NCBI GenBank assembly: GCA_033558025.1
Contig: JAUCEF010000011.1
Span: forward strand, 124,001 to 188,000
Direction: 5' to 3'
Length of the DNA: 64,000 nt
DNA from: Phytophthora sp. 'mugwort'
Lineage: Eukaryota > Oomycota > Peronosporomycetes > Peronosporales > Peronosporaceae
Of the stretch, positions 19,163-30,434 are shown piece after piece. Every line of letters begins with the position of its first letter. The stretch's first letter is position 1. The notes beneath the pieces are model-generated. The model was not told where the DNA came from. It saw only the letters and a program-made list of their open reading frames with translations, and ran no database searches. The translations under genes and the position numbers were made by a program.

Positions 19163-21010
19163 TTAGCCACTACCGGTAGCGTGCAAATTCATCGTCTCAT
19201 GGCTATCTTCTGCTGCTTGCACCTGCTCCTCTTCAAGAGCGTTAGCGTTATCGTCTTCATACGCCCAGGAAGCCAATAAATCTGTCTCCACATCTTGCTG
19301 TATAGAGGTCGAGATGGCACTGTGATCTTTCTCCTGTTCGCACAGGACGATGCAAGCGTGGGCAAAGGCACAGCGTAGACGACCGAGGGCACGCCTCGAA
19401 CATAACGCTCCAAGGTCGCGTTCGGTCTCCACAGGGTCTTCTAAGCAGAGTCGGGTATTGTTCTGTCGAGACCAGCCCTTGCTGGTCTTTGATACAATAT
19501 CTGTCATTCGTAAGCTCACAACAGTGTGCTCGTAGTCGAACTCGCAAGTGTAGAAGCGGAAAAAACCACGACGAAGAGTCTCCCAATCTTGCACACCATC
19601 AGCTCGTTCCTTGGCACTGACGTAAGTCTTGTTTAATGCTTGGAGTCTCTTGTCAATCTCCTCTTCAGACAATACGTGGAGGGTGGACTCGTTCTCAATA
19701 GCATATGCACTGCAGTCAAGCACAGGCAGAATACTAACGCGCTGTAGATAGTAGAGAGCCAGGAGCAGGAGTCCATACGAACTTAATGCACCAACAACAC
19801 GCTTCTTGGTCTGGCGCCATCTACGCAGCCATTTGCAGAATTGTCGAACTTGCTGAAATCGTCTTAGCTCTATGAGAGTGACATTAGTACCGCTACTACA
19901 CAAGAGCGACCGCAGTAGTCGTGTATTCCACAAAGCAGAAACGTTGTTAACGCAAAGGTCACATGGCAGGTTTGTCGAGGGGTCCCGGAAGTGCACAATA
20001 GGAACACGAGCCCTTGTTACAGCAGTAACACGTTCAGTTTCTTCAGTACTGTCGGGGAGGAGGTAGAGCATCAAATGTTCCCTCACTTCGGCGACCAAAG
20101 GGGCCGTTTCCTGCCGGAACTGCGGGGCGGACGGCAGCAGCGCACAGAGATCCACATCAGTCGAATTGATGTCGTCGTCATCTGGATGAGGCAAAAGGCC
20201 GGTGACAGAAGACCCAAATACCAGCACACGCGCATCCGGCCACATCAGACGAAGGACGTTCTGTACCCGCCGAGCGACTTGTTGCCGACGCTGCAGTTCC
20301 TTTTCCATAGCTTCATTTGCATCTGAGTCGACCTTTTTTTGCTTAAAATCCGTTGTGGACTCGACACTTATCTGATCATCAAAGGCTTGAGCATGAGTTG
20401 GCACGAGATGAAGCAGCTTGCCCGTCTGCAGACACTTTGTCACCAATGCTCGTTCCAGCTTCCGTCCTCGCTCCCTCTTGTCCTGCATTTTTGCATCGTC
20501 CGACGCTGTAGGGTGCAGCATCAAGTTCACGGCCGCCTTCGCCATTGGGTGGTCCTCCGTCTTATCCAATGTCTGAAGCAGCCACGGCCACAGGAACCGC
20601 TGCAATCTCTCGTCTGTCATAAGTGAATCTTCGTCCAGTTCCACCAGGAACTGAGCCAGGAGTAGAGGCGAAATCATCGAACCAGACGAAACCGCGCTCA
20701 GCAGATCGTTTCCTCGCAAACTTAGGCGCTTAGCATAGTGCGCCGCGGCTCGGGGGGCCCCACGTTCCATCAAAATCACTTGGACGACCATCGCTCGGGC
20801 TTCCGGAGTACCAATCTGCAGCGCGAGACTCTGCGCTGCATCCCACTCGCGACTGGAGCTACCTTCCAGTAGTTTGATTAGGTCGTCAGGACAGGAAGAC
20901 ACGGTAGTCGAGCGAGCCAGACGCTCTGCCTTGGACTTGCGGCGCCCTCGACGTTTCTTGCGCTTCGGGGCGGCTGACAGAGGCGGGGCCTCATGATCTT
21001 CACGCTTCAT
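19163..21010 (-). CDS. Cid1-like nucleotidyltransferase (non-canonical poly(A)/poly(U) polymerase)
   Basis: Intronless, 615 aa. A basic Lys/Arg-rich start (about residues 14-32) could be a nuclear or nucleolar signal. Residues about 40-180 are helical. The polymerase-beta-fold core begins with VLVFGSSVTG (Gly266-Ser267-Ser268) and carries the catalytic carboxylates Asp285 and Asp287 in TDVDLC and Asp351 in LPCDLCVNN. The following helical region with GALSSYGLLLLALYYLQ and FFRFYTCEFDYEHTVVSLR is the PAP/25A-associated central domain. Such enzymes add A or U to RNA 3' ends in surveillance or small-RNA pathways. No RNA-recognition motif is evident. Adenylation versus uridylation cannot be decided by eye. 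Confidence 0.88.
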   Translation of the reverse strand: MKREDHEAPPLSAAPKRKKRRGRRKSKAERLARSTTVSSCPDDLIKLLEGSSSREWDAAQSLALQIGTPEARAMVVQVILMERGAPRAAAHYAKRLSLRGNDLLSAVSSGSMISPLLLAQFLVELDEDSLMTDERLQRFLWPWLLQTLDKTEDHPMAKAAVNLMLHPTASDDAKMQDKRERGRKLERALVTKCLQTGKLLHLVPTHAQAFDDQISVESTTDFKQKKVDSDANEAMEKELQRRQQVARRVQNVLRLMWPDARVLVFGSSVTGLLPHPDDDDINSTDVDLCALLPSAPQFRQETAPLVAEVREHLMLYLLPDSTEETERVTAVTRARVPIVHFRDPSTNLPCDLCVNNVSALWNTRLLRSLLCSSGTNVTLIELRRFQQVRQFCKWLRRWRQTKKRVVGALSSYGLLLLALYYLQRVSILPVLDCSAYAIENESTLHVLSEEEIDKRLQALNKTYVSAKERADGVQDWETLRRGFFRFYTCEFDYEHTVVSLRMTDIVSKTSKGWSRQNNTRLCLEDPVETERDLGALCSRRALGRLRCAFAHACIVLCEQEKDHSAISTSIQQDVETDLLASWAYEDDNANALEEEQVQAAEDSHETMNLHATGSG

Positions 21011-21170
21011 TTTCGGACAAGCAGAAATATTTTGATTGGATCATGCGATGACTAATCGTATCGTCAGGAATTAAATATTGATTCCTCTTTAAGGGCATTC
21101 CTAGGCCAGGGAATAGTGGTACTTAGAAAAACGTAACCGTAGCTGGAAATAACATAACTTCTGTAATTTA

Positions 21171-21866
21171 TTGACATGCAGACCCCAATACTTTTTGGCT
21201 GGCGATGCTGCCCAGGGAACCTCTCTGCGCACTCGACTTGACAGCTTGTCAAGCCGTACCGTGAAGCTGAGTGTGCATCCCGTCAAGCGTCGAGGACTAC
21301 AGGGGAGTACGAAGAGCGCGGCATTCTGCTGCAGGACATTGTCCAGCGGATGGATGGGTGAAAAACCAACACGCAAGTATGCTAAGCAAGCAGAGAGCGC
21401 CAAGAATGAAGATATTGAAGCATCAGGCGCGCTCATGCGGCGCTTGACCACGGGAGAAATCGAGGACGAGTTGCACCAGGATTCCCATTGGATGTTGCGG
21501 AAGCTCATCGATATGGCAGCGCGGGCGCTTCGACGACTTCTTCACCGTCTCTGTCGGGCCAGAAGCTTGGCGTGGCCGGTGGAAAGGCGAAAGAAAAAGG
21601 CAGGCAAGAGCGAGAACATGCATGCGGTTACGGATGCTATTGCCATCGCAATTGAGGGCATGGCTGGTGGAAACACTGAGAAGTTCATGTACTTGAATAA
21701 CCGTCTTACCTTCGAGAAGAATAAGCCGAGAGAAAGCGACAGCATGAAAAAGTTATAGAGAAGCGCCGCGCGTGCGCTAGCAGCTGAACGAGCGCGAGAG
21801 ATGTTCATGTTGCAGCTGTCCCAGGTAGCTGTCCGACGTGGCATCAATGATAGGAAAGTTGTCTAA
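21171..21866 (+). pseudogene. broken ORF, possibly the accessory protein of a Harbinger element
   Basis: An open frame to 21758 and, after a frame change, a further stretch to 21866 together read as a charged helical tail (EKFMYLNNRLTFEKNK, then REMFMLQLSQVAVRRGI). Such tails are common in Myb/trihelix-like accessory proteins of PIF/Harbinger transposons, and a broken Harbinger transposase lies right next to it in convergent orientation. The N-terminal part is not recognisable and no DNA-binding helix triplet is visible. Assignment rests on context. Confidence 0.35.
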
Positions 21867-21969
21867 AAGATAATCAGCCCACAGTAACAACGCCTGTATT
21901 TTGTTATTCTATGCCTAGATATTCATCTGGCGTCGGCGACATCAGACCAAAGTACATTAAAATTTGATT

Positions 21970-22870
21970 TCAAGCAGGTTGCATATAAGTGTGCACATTT
22001 GTTAGCAAAGCGGCTGCAAGGAACAACTTACCAACTGCTACCTGCCGACTGTGCTGCTTGTTGTCCCAGCTCAAAAAAGACCGCTGAGTCTTTGCACGGC
22101 CGAAGCCACACTCCGCAGCCTTTCGGACACTGCTCGTACGCGCATTGAAAGCCGCCTTAACAGCACTGCCACTGATGTCGGGAAAAGGGCAGTACACAAA
22201 CTCACTGCAGCCATAGATAAACTTATCATGAATGCTTCATCTTGGTCGCTAGCCAGCTCGTCCAGGATACAACTCATGCTGAGCATTATGCAGTCATGTC
22301 GACGATCTCCAACGGGACCATACATGCTCACTAGAATAATATCCGGCGCTGCCAGTCCTTGCCGGTTAAAGCAGTGCCGTCCTGGTTGGCCGCTGTAAGG
22401 GATCACTGCAAGTTCTCAAACCCAGATGCAGGGTTCTTGCGTGGCTAGGGCGGCAAACATACTGCTTGGTGCCATCTATAAATGCCCAGCAGGTCTTCAG
22501 AGGGACTCCTTTGGCCCTTATTGTGTGACAGTAGCTTTCGACCATTGCAGCAGCCAGTTCACGGTTAAAGTACTGAAGATCCTTGCGTCGCATGGAGAGA
22601 TCGTGCACGGCCTGCTTGCAGAGATGGCTGCAGGCGATCGGCCGAACTCCTTCGCGGTCGTAAAAAAACAGTAGAGAGCTCCTTGAACCGCCTGCACAGC
22701 TTTGTTAGCGCCTCTGGCATGGGGACTGTATCTCGCTCGGGTGTGACGATGCTTGGCGTCGGGAGATTAAGCTTGGTGACCCGATGGCGTAGCTGAGGCA
22801 CCGTGAAGTTCAACCTGGTGCAGGCAGTGATGTCGTCTGTGGCGTGGTCAAAGAAATGTCGGGCATTAAT
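21970..22870 (-). pseudogene. PIF/Harbinger transposase, frameshifted relic
   Basis: Read on the minus strand across three frames, the order is: NARHFFDHATDDI and FTVPQLRHRVTKLNLP (N-terminal region), then KTCWAFIDGTKQYVCRPS (first catalytic Asp of the DDE_Tnp_4 nuclease), then CFNRQGLAAPDIILVSMYGP with GDRRHDCIMLSMS (second Asp region), then YCPFPD and finally ECGFGRAKTQRSF and LAAALLTNVHTY. This order matches Harbinger nucleases. Frame changes near 22,400 and 22,200 and within the last third make it inactive. No terminal inverted repeats could be paired. Confidence 0.7.
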
Positions 22871-23899
22871 GCGTGGCGGTGGTTCTCTTAAACGATATCA
22901 GTGAGATGCAATCAGGAAGCATATCATGCACAAGTAGCGCTTGCGCTTGTCTCGAATCACGAGCAAAAGCCAGTAGTGACGACGAGACCTTGTTTCGCCG
23001 ACAGCTTGGGGGTGAGAAGACCATGCGGAGCTCAGGGAAGGGGAAGTATGGAATGTGCTGCGAGTGGCTACCGCGGTCGTGTGGAAAGAAAAGAAGCCGT
23101 TGAGCTTCACCACCACTTATGTGGAACGACAGGCGATTTCACTATAAGATGCAAGAAACCCTAGGTCAAGGTAATGTTTTTTTCAATCTGAATCTGAAAT
23201 GCTGCTCAAACCGTTTTGCGAAAATTTTATATTATCGATGTTTTTCAAATATGTTCGAACGAAGGCGGAAATAGTTTTTTTAAATGACGGAATATAAACC
23301 ATGCGGAAATATTTGTTGAAATATTCATGTTTACGCCCATGTTTAAAACATGCACGATACATATTGACGGAACGGCGCAATAATTGAAGCATGAGGGGTT
23401 GACCGTCCTCGACCAAGCCTGGCCACTCAAAGTGTCCAACTATAAATGTTTAAAGACATCAATTTAACTATCGAAGAATGACCGTATAACACAGACAGTA
23501 ACATAGCTAGCATGACATGTCAAATCAGCATAAGGATGCACGATACATACTCAAAACATGGGCAATACCTACTACGCAACATGACCAAAACTCGGGCAAT
23601 ACATACTGTACAACACGACCAAAACACGGCAATACTGCCCTAACTGAAATTGACAATGAGAAAGGTGTACTGATGATTAGATCTAAATCTAGTTGCTGGA
23701 ATACTCGCTAATTAAATATAGTTGTTGGCATCCTCGTTCGTCTCCTTGTTGGCTTGAAAGTTCACAACTGCACGCAAAATGTGCCAGTGTCTGCAAGCGA
23801 GACGTTCTTCAGTGTAGTGATACCGACGTCTTTCCACAGACATTTCCAGAAAAAATGCACACGAAGAGACCGCAATTTTACTATCCTTCTGCAATGAGC
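22871..23899. other. AT-rich spacer, no gene
   Basis: No family-like frame. The first 250 bp may be the decayed upstream part of the Harbinger transposase gene. From 23,180 the sequence is AT-rich. At 23,541-23,640 it holds a cluster of the CATGGTCAATACATG-type repeat described separately. Confidence 0.4.
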
Positions 23900-26890
23900 T
23901 GTACATAGCGGTCTAAGTAAAGCCGACCAGCGGCCTTGCTACATTATCCGATGCCAACTCGGATAGAAGTTTGTGGTGGGGCCAATCCAAAACAGGACGT
24001 TTGTCTCGCTCATCAGTCACGAATAGCGTTTCATGCCAAGTGAGCAGGTATTGGCCATGTTCCACAGGTATTGCAGGGCCTCAAGCCGGTTCTTGGAAAA
24101 GTAACCTGCCCCCCTCTATATTGACCGTGCACCATCGGGTGTCGACCTCGCCATGGGTAGTTCCCTTGTCAGGAGAGCAAAGATCCACCTCCTTCTCTGT
24201 ATCTGCTTTCTTCTGCGCTGCCGCATCTGTTACCATAGCCTCTGAAAATCGGAAAGACATAGGCGTTGGATCTGGTTCCGAAATGCTCAGCGTGGCAGCC
24301 ATCTTCTTCTTGCTGTATCCACGGAAGCGAACCTCGAGAGAGTATTTGGAAACGAGAACACTTCACTCTGAGAGGGGTCTATCCGTCTCCAGATAACGCT
24401 TGATCTCCACCACAGCTTTTACACGGAGCAAGAATCGCAACTTGCTGCCCAGATTGTACTCCTCCCGCTCTGCGCTTCGTTTTTGAGTCTGCAGCAACTC
24501 GATTTTTTAGGACGCCCTGACTTGGGGCTCGAGGATTAAATGGCTTCAGCTTCAGTGCTCTGTCTGCTTTAGTGCTATTGCCTCCAGAGCGACCGTCGTA
24601 GACTTGCTCATCTTCTGCTCTTAATCGGCTAGCTGTGTTGGCGCTACTTCAATGTCGGATCCGCTTTTGCGTCAGGAAAATCAGTCAGCTCCGACGTAAT
24701 ACGTGATAAGCCTTCTTGAGCATGCTTGTACTTGCACGCCCTGCCATCTGCTTCTTCCGCTTTACCTCGCCGCGGCATGTGCTAACGCGGATAGGAACCT
24801 CGATGGTGGGGATCTCGTCATCTAACCCTTAGCTATCTAAACCCACATCAAAGCAAACCATGGCCAATTCATGTTTACTACATAATCAAACTGTGAACAA
24901 AACATGGTCAAAACGTACGCATTACCTGGAAGGTATCGACGAATACGGGATCGTGAAGAGGCCTCCAACATGTTTCCGGTACAGAAGTACATGGCGACAC
25001 GGATACTTCATCGTGACGGAGAATTCATAGCAGCAACGTCATACCCTCGTGTCGATTCGGTGGACACAGCCGTCGCGACTGACAACCACGAGATGTTCCC
25101 GCTCTTCAAAAGTGTAGTGGGGCGTCGTATCTGGGTCTGTCGCGCTGTGGTACTCAACGATGAAGATGTAGGCAGGCCGGCCGATTGACATTATAGCTGG
25201 ATCATCTCTTCTTCGTAGTTGCAATACGGATGGACCCCGGCACCATGACTTTCGTTTGGTATTAGTCTTCTTTGTGGCGTTGGGAGTTGGAAATTGCTTG
25301 CAGACAGTCCTTCATGAAGAACGACTCGTCGAGGTCAGTCTTGAGCTTTCCGAAGAAGCTCCCGAGTCTGTTGTTCGTAGAATTTTAGAAGTGGGGCAAA
25401 TCCATGCGAAAAGCCGTCACCCACATTTTCTTGCTCACAGCCCAATTCCTGCTGAAGTATCGCCTCCCATCCACCGCGATAAACGAGCACCATGAACTCG
25501 CCACCGTCGTTCTGGAATTCCTCACCCGACTTCGCTCACACCATGTTCGCAACGCAGTGATCAATCTGTTTCAGCACTTCGTTGAATGTGCACAGCACTG
25601 CTTATCGTCACGAACAGCGAAAGCAAGCAATTTGATCACGTGAAAGTGGCAAAGTAGGATGTGTGCGTCAAGAATATCCGTTTCAACTCCTCGATCTCCG
25701 TTAGATCCTTGTCTACGACGATGACTCTCGTAGCCTCTCACGCATTGGCAGCCTGGAAATGTTCCACCGTCTTAACCATATGCCAATCCGCATTGCCTTC
25801 AATGACCAAATGCTGCACCGGCTGACCGTTCCCGGACTAGTTCATGACCATGAACGTACACAATTGGTAGTTGTAAGGTAATTATACCTACATAGAAACA
25901 TGTTAAATACACATCATTCGAAACATGGTCAATACAGGACGAGTACCTGGTCAATTCAGGACGAGTACTTGGTCAATACATGACGAACGCTAACATGAAA
26001 AACATGGTCAATACATGGATGCAAGATGTGATCGCAGTACCGGTTAGCCTTGTGAGTGCCGTCGATCAGCAGCAGCTCCGGGAATCTGTGATAAAGCTTC
26101 AGCACGTGTTGCGAACTAATGTAGATGACGGCCGTCTGTCCTCGAGCGTTTTCATTCACGTCGACACATTCCCTTCTGCTTGCAGATTGAACTTGACGCG
26201 AAGTTCAGCCATTTGATACCCATCTAAAAGGTCCTCACTACATAATCGAACGCATAGATTAGTCGACTCATGGCACGCACGATGTTAACGCTATACACGA
26301 ACCCCGCTGATTTGATGCGAGTCACGAGATTGTAAACGTCCTGCATCTTCACGCGGTGGATAGAGTTGTCTCGGTGTAGTCGTAGATCCTGTTTGCTTTG
26401 CTTCCACTCTTCTCAAGTAGCTCCACGTTGCTCGTTATCGGAGAATCATTTGGGACCAGCCTGATGCTCGGATACGAACGGAATATTTCTTCCGACACGT
26501 GATGGTTATGCCCGCAGAACTCCAGCGTACCTCGACCCACCATTTCTCGGAAGTACGCTCATAGACGTGGGTGACAAACCGGAACTTGCAACCAGTATAG
26601 TTGACCCGCTAGACAGGCGGGCATCCAGTCGAGCACGACCACAGCATCCGGATATGAGTGTAAATGTAGAGTCGTTATAGGGGTCCATCGCTTCGGGCAC
26701 CAGCGGTATCTCCGAAGGCGGCTTGTTAAGGTATCTCTTCTGCTTCTTCGGCCGCTCGTTTTGCAACCGGACATTGGCGGTTTCAGTGATAACTGACACC
26801 GTCTTTGCGCGCTTCTCGTATGTCTTCAAATACTAGTCGAAGCTAGCCCAGGACTCGTGATGCTTCTTCAATGCAGGTACGTAGTGGTAG
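23900..26890 (-). pseudogene. Mutator-like (MULE) transposase, degenerate
   Basis: On the minus strand, in order: YVPALKKHHESWASFD and YNDSTFTLI (N-terminal FAR1-type region), HNHHVSEEIFRSYPSIRLV, ELLEKSGSKANRIYDY, VKMQDVYNL, then the MULE nuclease start FPELLLIDGTHKANRY (first catalytic Asp near 26,080), TFMVMN and GNGQPVQH, VEHFQAANA, VIVVDKDLTEIEELKR (second Asp), and near 25,000 a SWIM-type zinc block reading TMKYPCRHVLLYRKHVGG. Downstream to about 23,900 a further broken frame (IELLQTQKRSAEREEYNLG; LRVKAVVEIKRYLE) may be the C-terminus. Multiple stops and frame changes show it is dead. At least one interruption (25,888-26,040) looks like an intron. Confidence 0.65.
25888..26040 (-). repeat. 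intron-like gap in the MULE nuclease, filled with TATTGACCATG repeats
   Basis: On the minus strand the coding sequence for THKANR breaks at GTACTG (26,040) and resumes after TATGTAG (25,888) with Tyr-Asn-Tyr and the TFMV strand of the nuclease. The 153-nt gap is made of partial tandem copies of TATTGACCATG and GTACTCGTCCT. The GT and AG ends and the resumption of homology argue for an intron; a later insertion is the alternative. Confidence 0.5.
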
Positions 26891-27249
26891 CCGGTCTGAG
26901 CTCTCCGATGACGATCTTTTTCTTGACGAAATGATACCCTCATAACTCCCATCACCACTCTCATTCTCGCTTCTTCCTCCTCTGTTTCTGCCGCCTCCGT
27001 AGCAGCTTTTCAGCTGCAGCTTTCTCTTGTATCTCTTCCTCTTTCAGTCGTTTCTGGATTCTCAATTCTCCTGGTCCGCACCATGATACCCACACTACAA
27101 AACATAGCGAACACATGACCAAAACATAGTCAATAAATGGCCTCGCCACACATGCACTCTTCATCAGTCACGGTGTCTCCACACTGTTTGAGAAGATGCT
27201 AGCTGCCTTCCGCGTAAAAGAACGGCTGAGAAACCTTGACGGGCTACAA

Positions 27250-27600
27250 CAACGACGGCAGGTGTGTGTTATTTAAACGGAACAGCGTGTAGAGAGTAGC
27301 GAGATTCGCACCTTGGCTGAGGACTGCGCGTGGTATCGGTGCTTACAGATGTGACAGTGAGGCAGCTCGTGTCGTCGCATGAGGGAGGGGGAGGGACTGC
27401 GCTTCCAGTTGCGACAGCGAGACAGCTTTTGTCGTATCGCGCAGTTGCTGTCGTCGCGTATGGCAGCAGGGAATGGCGGTGCTTCGAGTACGCGCACTCG
27501 TTCGTCGTGTGTGGCGGGGTGTGGCAGCTTGATTCGTGGTGTGTGTGTGTGTGCTTTCGCGCGTCGTATCAGAAATGAGCTGCGTAATTAATTTAGAAAT
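27250..27600. repeat. low-complexity tract with diverged internal repeats and a GT run
   Basis: Related segments built on GACAGYGAGRCAGCT and TGTCGTCGCATG/TATCGCGCAG recur, followed by a (GT)n run near 27,540. No frame resembles a protein family although all six are unusually open, which is expected of such tracts. Confidence 0.4.
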
Positions 27601-27689
27601 ACTTAAAATACAACATGTACAACACACGACCAACTACCTGGTCAATACATGGATGAAAAACTGGCAGCATATTTCCCGATATTATTTAG

Positions 27690-27707
27690 CCCCCCCCCCC
27701 CCCCCCC
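27690..27707. repeat. 18-bp C homopolymer
   Basis: An uninterrupted run of 18 C residues; a 15-bp G run lies at 31,188-31,202 and an 11-bp G run at 60,798-60,808. Each lies within transposon-derived or unassigned sequence. Lengths may be affected by sequencing error. Confidence 0.8.
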
Positions 27708-28029
27708 GCATCTCGCAAACGGATCCAGGAACGGATGGCAGTGACAAGAGGACTTGCAAAGCGACGCTCTGGTAAAGAACAATTGGTCTCGTTTTTGTGT
27801 GTGAACTGTACAAGTCCGCAACGACGCATTCAACTTGCCATCTTATTTCCCAACTAGCTCTTAGCAACTTAAGTTTGCCAACCTCAGTCATCCCCCTGTC
27901 CTCCCGTGTGCCACCAAGCGCTCTTGCCAAGGCTCTCTACGTAAGCAAGCCCGCAGTACGGGGCGCACCAACCTCGTCGAGCATCTCATCCGCGCTTATA
28001 TGCAGTCTTTCGAGCAATAGTTCTACGTT

Positions 28030-28960
28030 ACCAGTAGCGGGTAGGCACCTTGGACATGTACTCCAAAGTGGACGAGTTTCCCTCCTCGTTTACCGCTGGA
28101 TAAACTGGATCGTCGAGGAGAACAGAGAGATCTCGATGTACGAAAAGCCAAGGCGCTCAAGTACACACATCTAGCAGCTCTCCGCGAAGACGCTCAAGAA
28201 GTACATGTTCGCTATCGAGTAAGCCGTCTAAGGGCTCAATCGGGTAAAGCTCAAGGAACAGCGCATCGGCTTCGTCGTGGACGCGTGGACCGAAGTTGGA
28301 ACACGTTGTGTCGCCCCATCGCCGTTTTGCCGAAGTCGCGTTCCTGCTCTCGTTCTCCACTCTCGGGGACGAAGCCGACATGGGCTCCGGCGCAACCATC
28401 CAACTGCTCGATGACATCCTCGAAACTAAAGTGGCACAACTCTGCTTTATGGTCTGCGACCATGCGTCCGTGGACGTTGAAGCCGCGCGCCGGACGTACG
28501 CCCAATGTACGAGTCACCGACTGAACCTCGCTGTTCAAGAAACATTCGTGCCGCATCAAGAGCTCCTCGACAAGCTTCACAAGCTCGGCGGGCGCATGCC
28601 CGTCCTCAGCAACGTGACTCGTGGAGCAGCACGTTCGCCATCTTTTTCACAAATCCGCGATGCGATCCGGTCGCTCGAACATTTTGACAAGCATCTCATC
28701 GACTTGGCTCCGATCACACGCGAGAACATCGGGCTGATGCAACTCTACGAGGATCTCTGAACGTCGAGAACATCAACAATCAACTAAAAATGGCGCGCGG
28801 CGTGTCGCCGAGCGACGTTCGACTTCTGTTTGACTACGTCATGAAGCACTACCCACACACTGCCAAGTATCTGGCTCCAACCGCTTCTGTAGTGAAGCTC
28901 CTGGGCTTTGAAACAGTGTGGTCAAGATTCTAAATGATGAACAACGCCAGTTGTCGCGCC
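28030..28960 (+). pseudogene. hAT-family transposase relic
   Basis: Plus-strand pieces in consistent order: YRWINWIVEENREISMYE, then after a stop SAKTLKKYMFAIE, IGFVVDAWTEVGTR (start of the hAT nuclease), then in another frame FMVCDHASVD and CTSHRLNLAVQETFVPHQ (the second catalytic Asp and the CxxH of hAT nucleases), and LDKLHKLGGRM. At least two stops and one frame change inactivate it. The C-terminal dimerisation block is at best weakly recognisable near 28,800-28,960. Confidence 0.6.
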
Positions 28961-29549
28961 AACAACGGGCAGCCGTAGCGAGTTTTTTATAGCCGTCGAC
29001 GCTGCTCCGGTGGCGCTGCGCTGACAGCAGAGCCCGCCCACGAGCCTTCGCCTACGCCGGACTAAACCGCACGACGAACCGCGGCGCGCCGCCTCGTGCA
29101 GACTTGAGCTGGATTCGCTACGACCAATGTAGTAGATATACTTTCTCGCGTTCGGGTCTTGTCTACTCTAGCCTCCAACGCGCGATGAAATGGCAGCACT
29201 CGAGTCTGGTGGGTTGCCGGTGTCGTCGCCGTAGCGATTAAGACGACCAATGCGAAGAAGAAGCAAAGGGTGCAGTAGGTATGGATCGCCGTCGTGGTTG
29301 ACTTTACTAGGCTAGCTTGAATACATTTCACTTTAGATGACTTCCATTTTCCTGTATCTTAGTGCTCGCCAAATCGACCCAAAATGGGGTCACGGTTTTG
29401 TTCACGCTAATTAGTCTGGCCATCACTAATAATGGTGGCAGCTCGCCACAACAAAACATGTGCAAGACTATTACATTGTGCATGTCCAATTCTGGTGCCC
29501 GACTAATAATGGTAAATTGCAACGATCATTGATATTGTTACTGAGCTAG
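28961..29549. other. unassigned repeat-rich spacer
   Basis: A GC-rich then AT-rich stretch between two transposase relics. ACTAATAATGG occurs twice (about 29,424 and 29,502), which might be part of a transposon end. No gene seen. Confidence 0.35.
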
Positions 29550-30434
29550 CTACACAGATGCAGTCGGGTTGACCTCATCGTAGCCTTTGTCGAACTCTCC
29601 GCGATAACGAGCTACGATTTCCTGTAATGGCTTGCTCAGCTGTTTCCTCCCACTACTGACATCCAAACTGCGCAATAACCTTGGACTATGCCCAATTTCT
29701 CCCCTCCTTGTCGGTCTCGGCGTTGACGAGCCGAATGCATTCCGCAGCGGTTTCGGGATAGAACTTCTTGCCGGGGTTCGCCAGTGGGGCCGAGGACTTG
29801 GCGCCCCCCATCCACTCAATCCGATAGCTTGCATGTTTCTCTTCTCGCACAAATTCCGCCACTGCACTCTAATTCGCTGTATTGGGAACCTACCACAGGC
29901 TGCACAAAACTCAGTAGGATTAGGAAGGAAAGGTGAACGCGAAGCCGTAGCTGCTATGCGAACGGCTTTACATCCCCCAGCAGTGACCGCTGGCATCGTA
30001 CATCCAAAGGTGATGCTCTTTAATGAAGGGTCCGCCATGGCCCAGCTGCGAACTTTTGTTGCCTCTCCTGAACGCGCTTGGCGACGAGCGATCTTCAACG
30101 TTATCAAGGAAATCTTGATTAGGATAACTCGACGTATTTGTTTTGTAGATTAGCATCGGGCAAAGGAGTTTTGCATTCGAGCCACCTCGAAGCAACATGC
30201 ATGTCATAAATGCAAATGAGTTAGTATGTTGTAAGAACATTAGTATTTGTACGGGTTAATCAGTACAATAACATATTGCAGGACACATACTTGACACAAT
30301 TCACGGTACTTGACATTCCCAGCCCCTCGCAATTCTAACGTTCTGCCATCGTTGAGATCGATTTGAAAATAACTTTTGTGTACGTGGAATTGCTGAGTGG
30401 GGTCCAGCTTTACGTCGTTGAACAGCCGCTTCAA
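29550..30434 (-). pseudogene. pogo/CENP-B-like DDE transposase relic
   Basis: Minus-strand pieces: VKLDPTQQFHVHKSYFQIDL and DGRTLELRGAGNVKYRE, then MTCMLLRGGSNAKLLCPMLI with SSYPNQDFLDNVED, then HHLWMYDASGHCWGM (the catalytic Asp strand), then QRIRVQWRNLCEKRNMQAIG and LQEIVARYRGEFDKGYDEV. Order and motifs fit the DDE superfamily endonucleases of oomycete transposons. Frame changes near 30,240 and 29,990 break it. Terminal repeats were not found. Confidence 0.5.

Larger units (their letters stand above)
23541..27660. repeat. dispersed 15-bp motif family CATGGTCAATACATG
   Basis: Degenerate copies of CATGGTCAATACATG (or ACATGACCAAAAC) occur in clusters at about 23,541-23,640, 24,845-24,925, 25,905-26,030, 27,090-27,150 and 27,605-27,660, and I did not notice them elsewhere in the window. 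The clusters sit in or beside breaks of the MULE reading frame and at its outer edges. Confidence 0.6.

Noticed and set aside
19072..19170. Upstream extension of the unknown protein overlapping the nucleotidyltransferase stop
   Set aside because: The extension begins with GTG, has no ATG, and would make two same-strand genes overlap.
27330..27633. Overlapping open frames in all directions
   Set aside because: They come from low-complexity repeats including a GT run.
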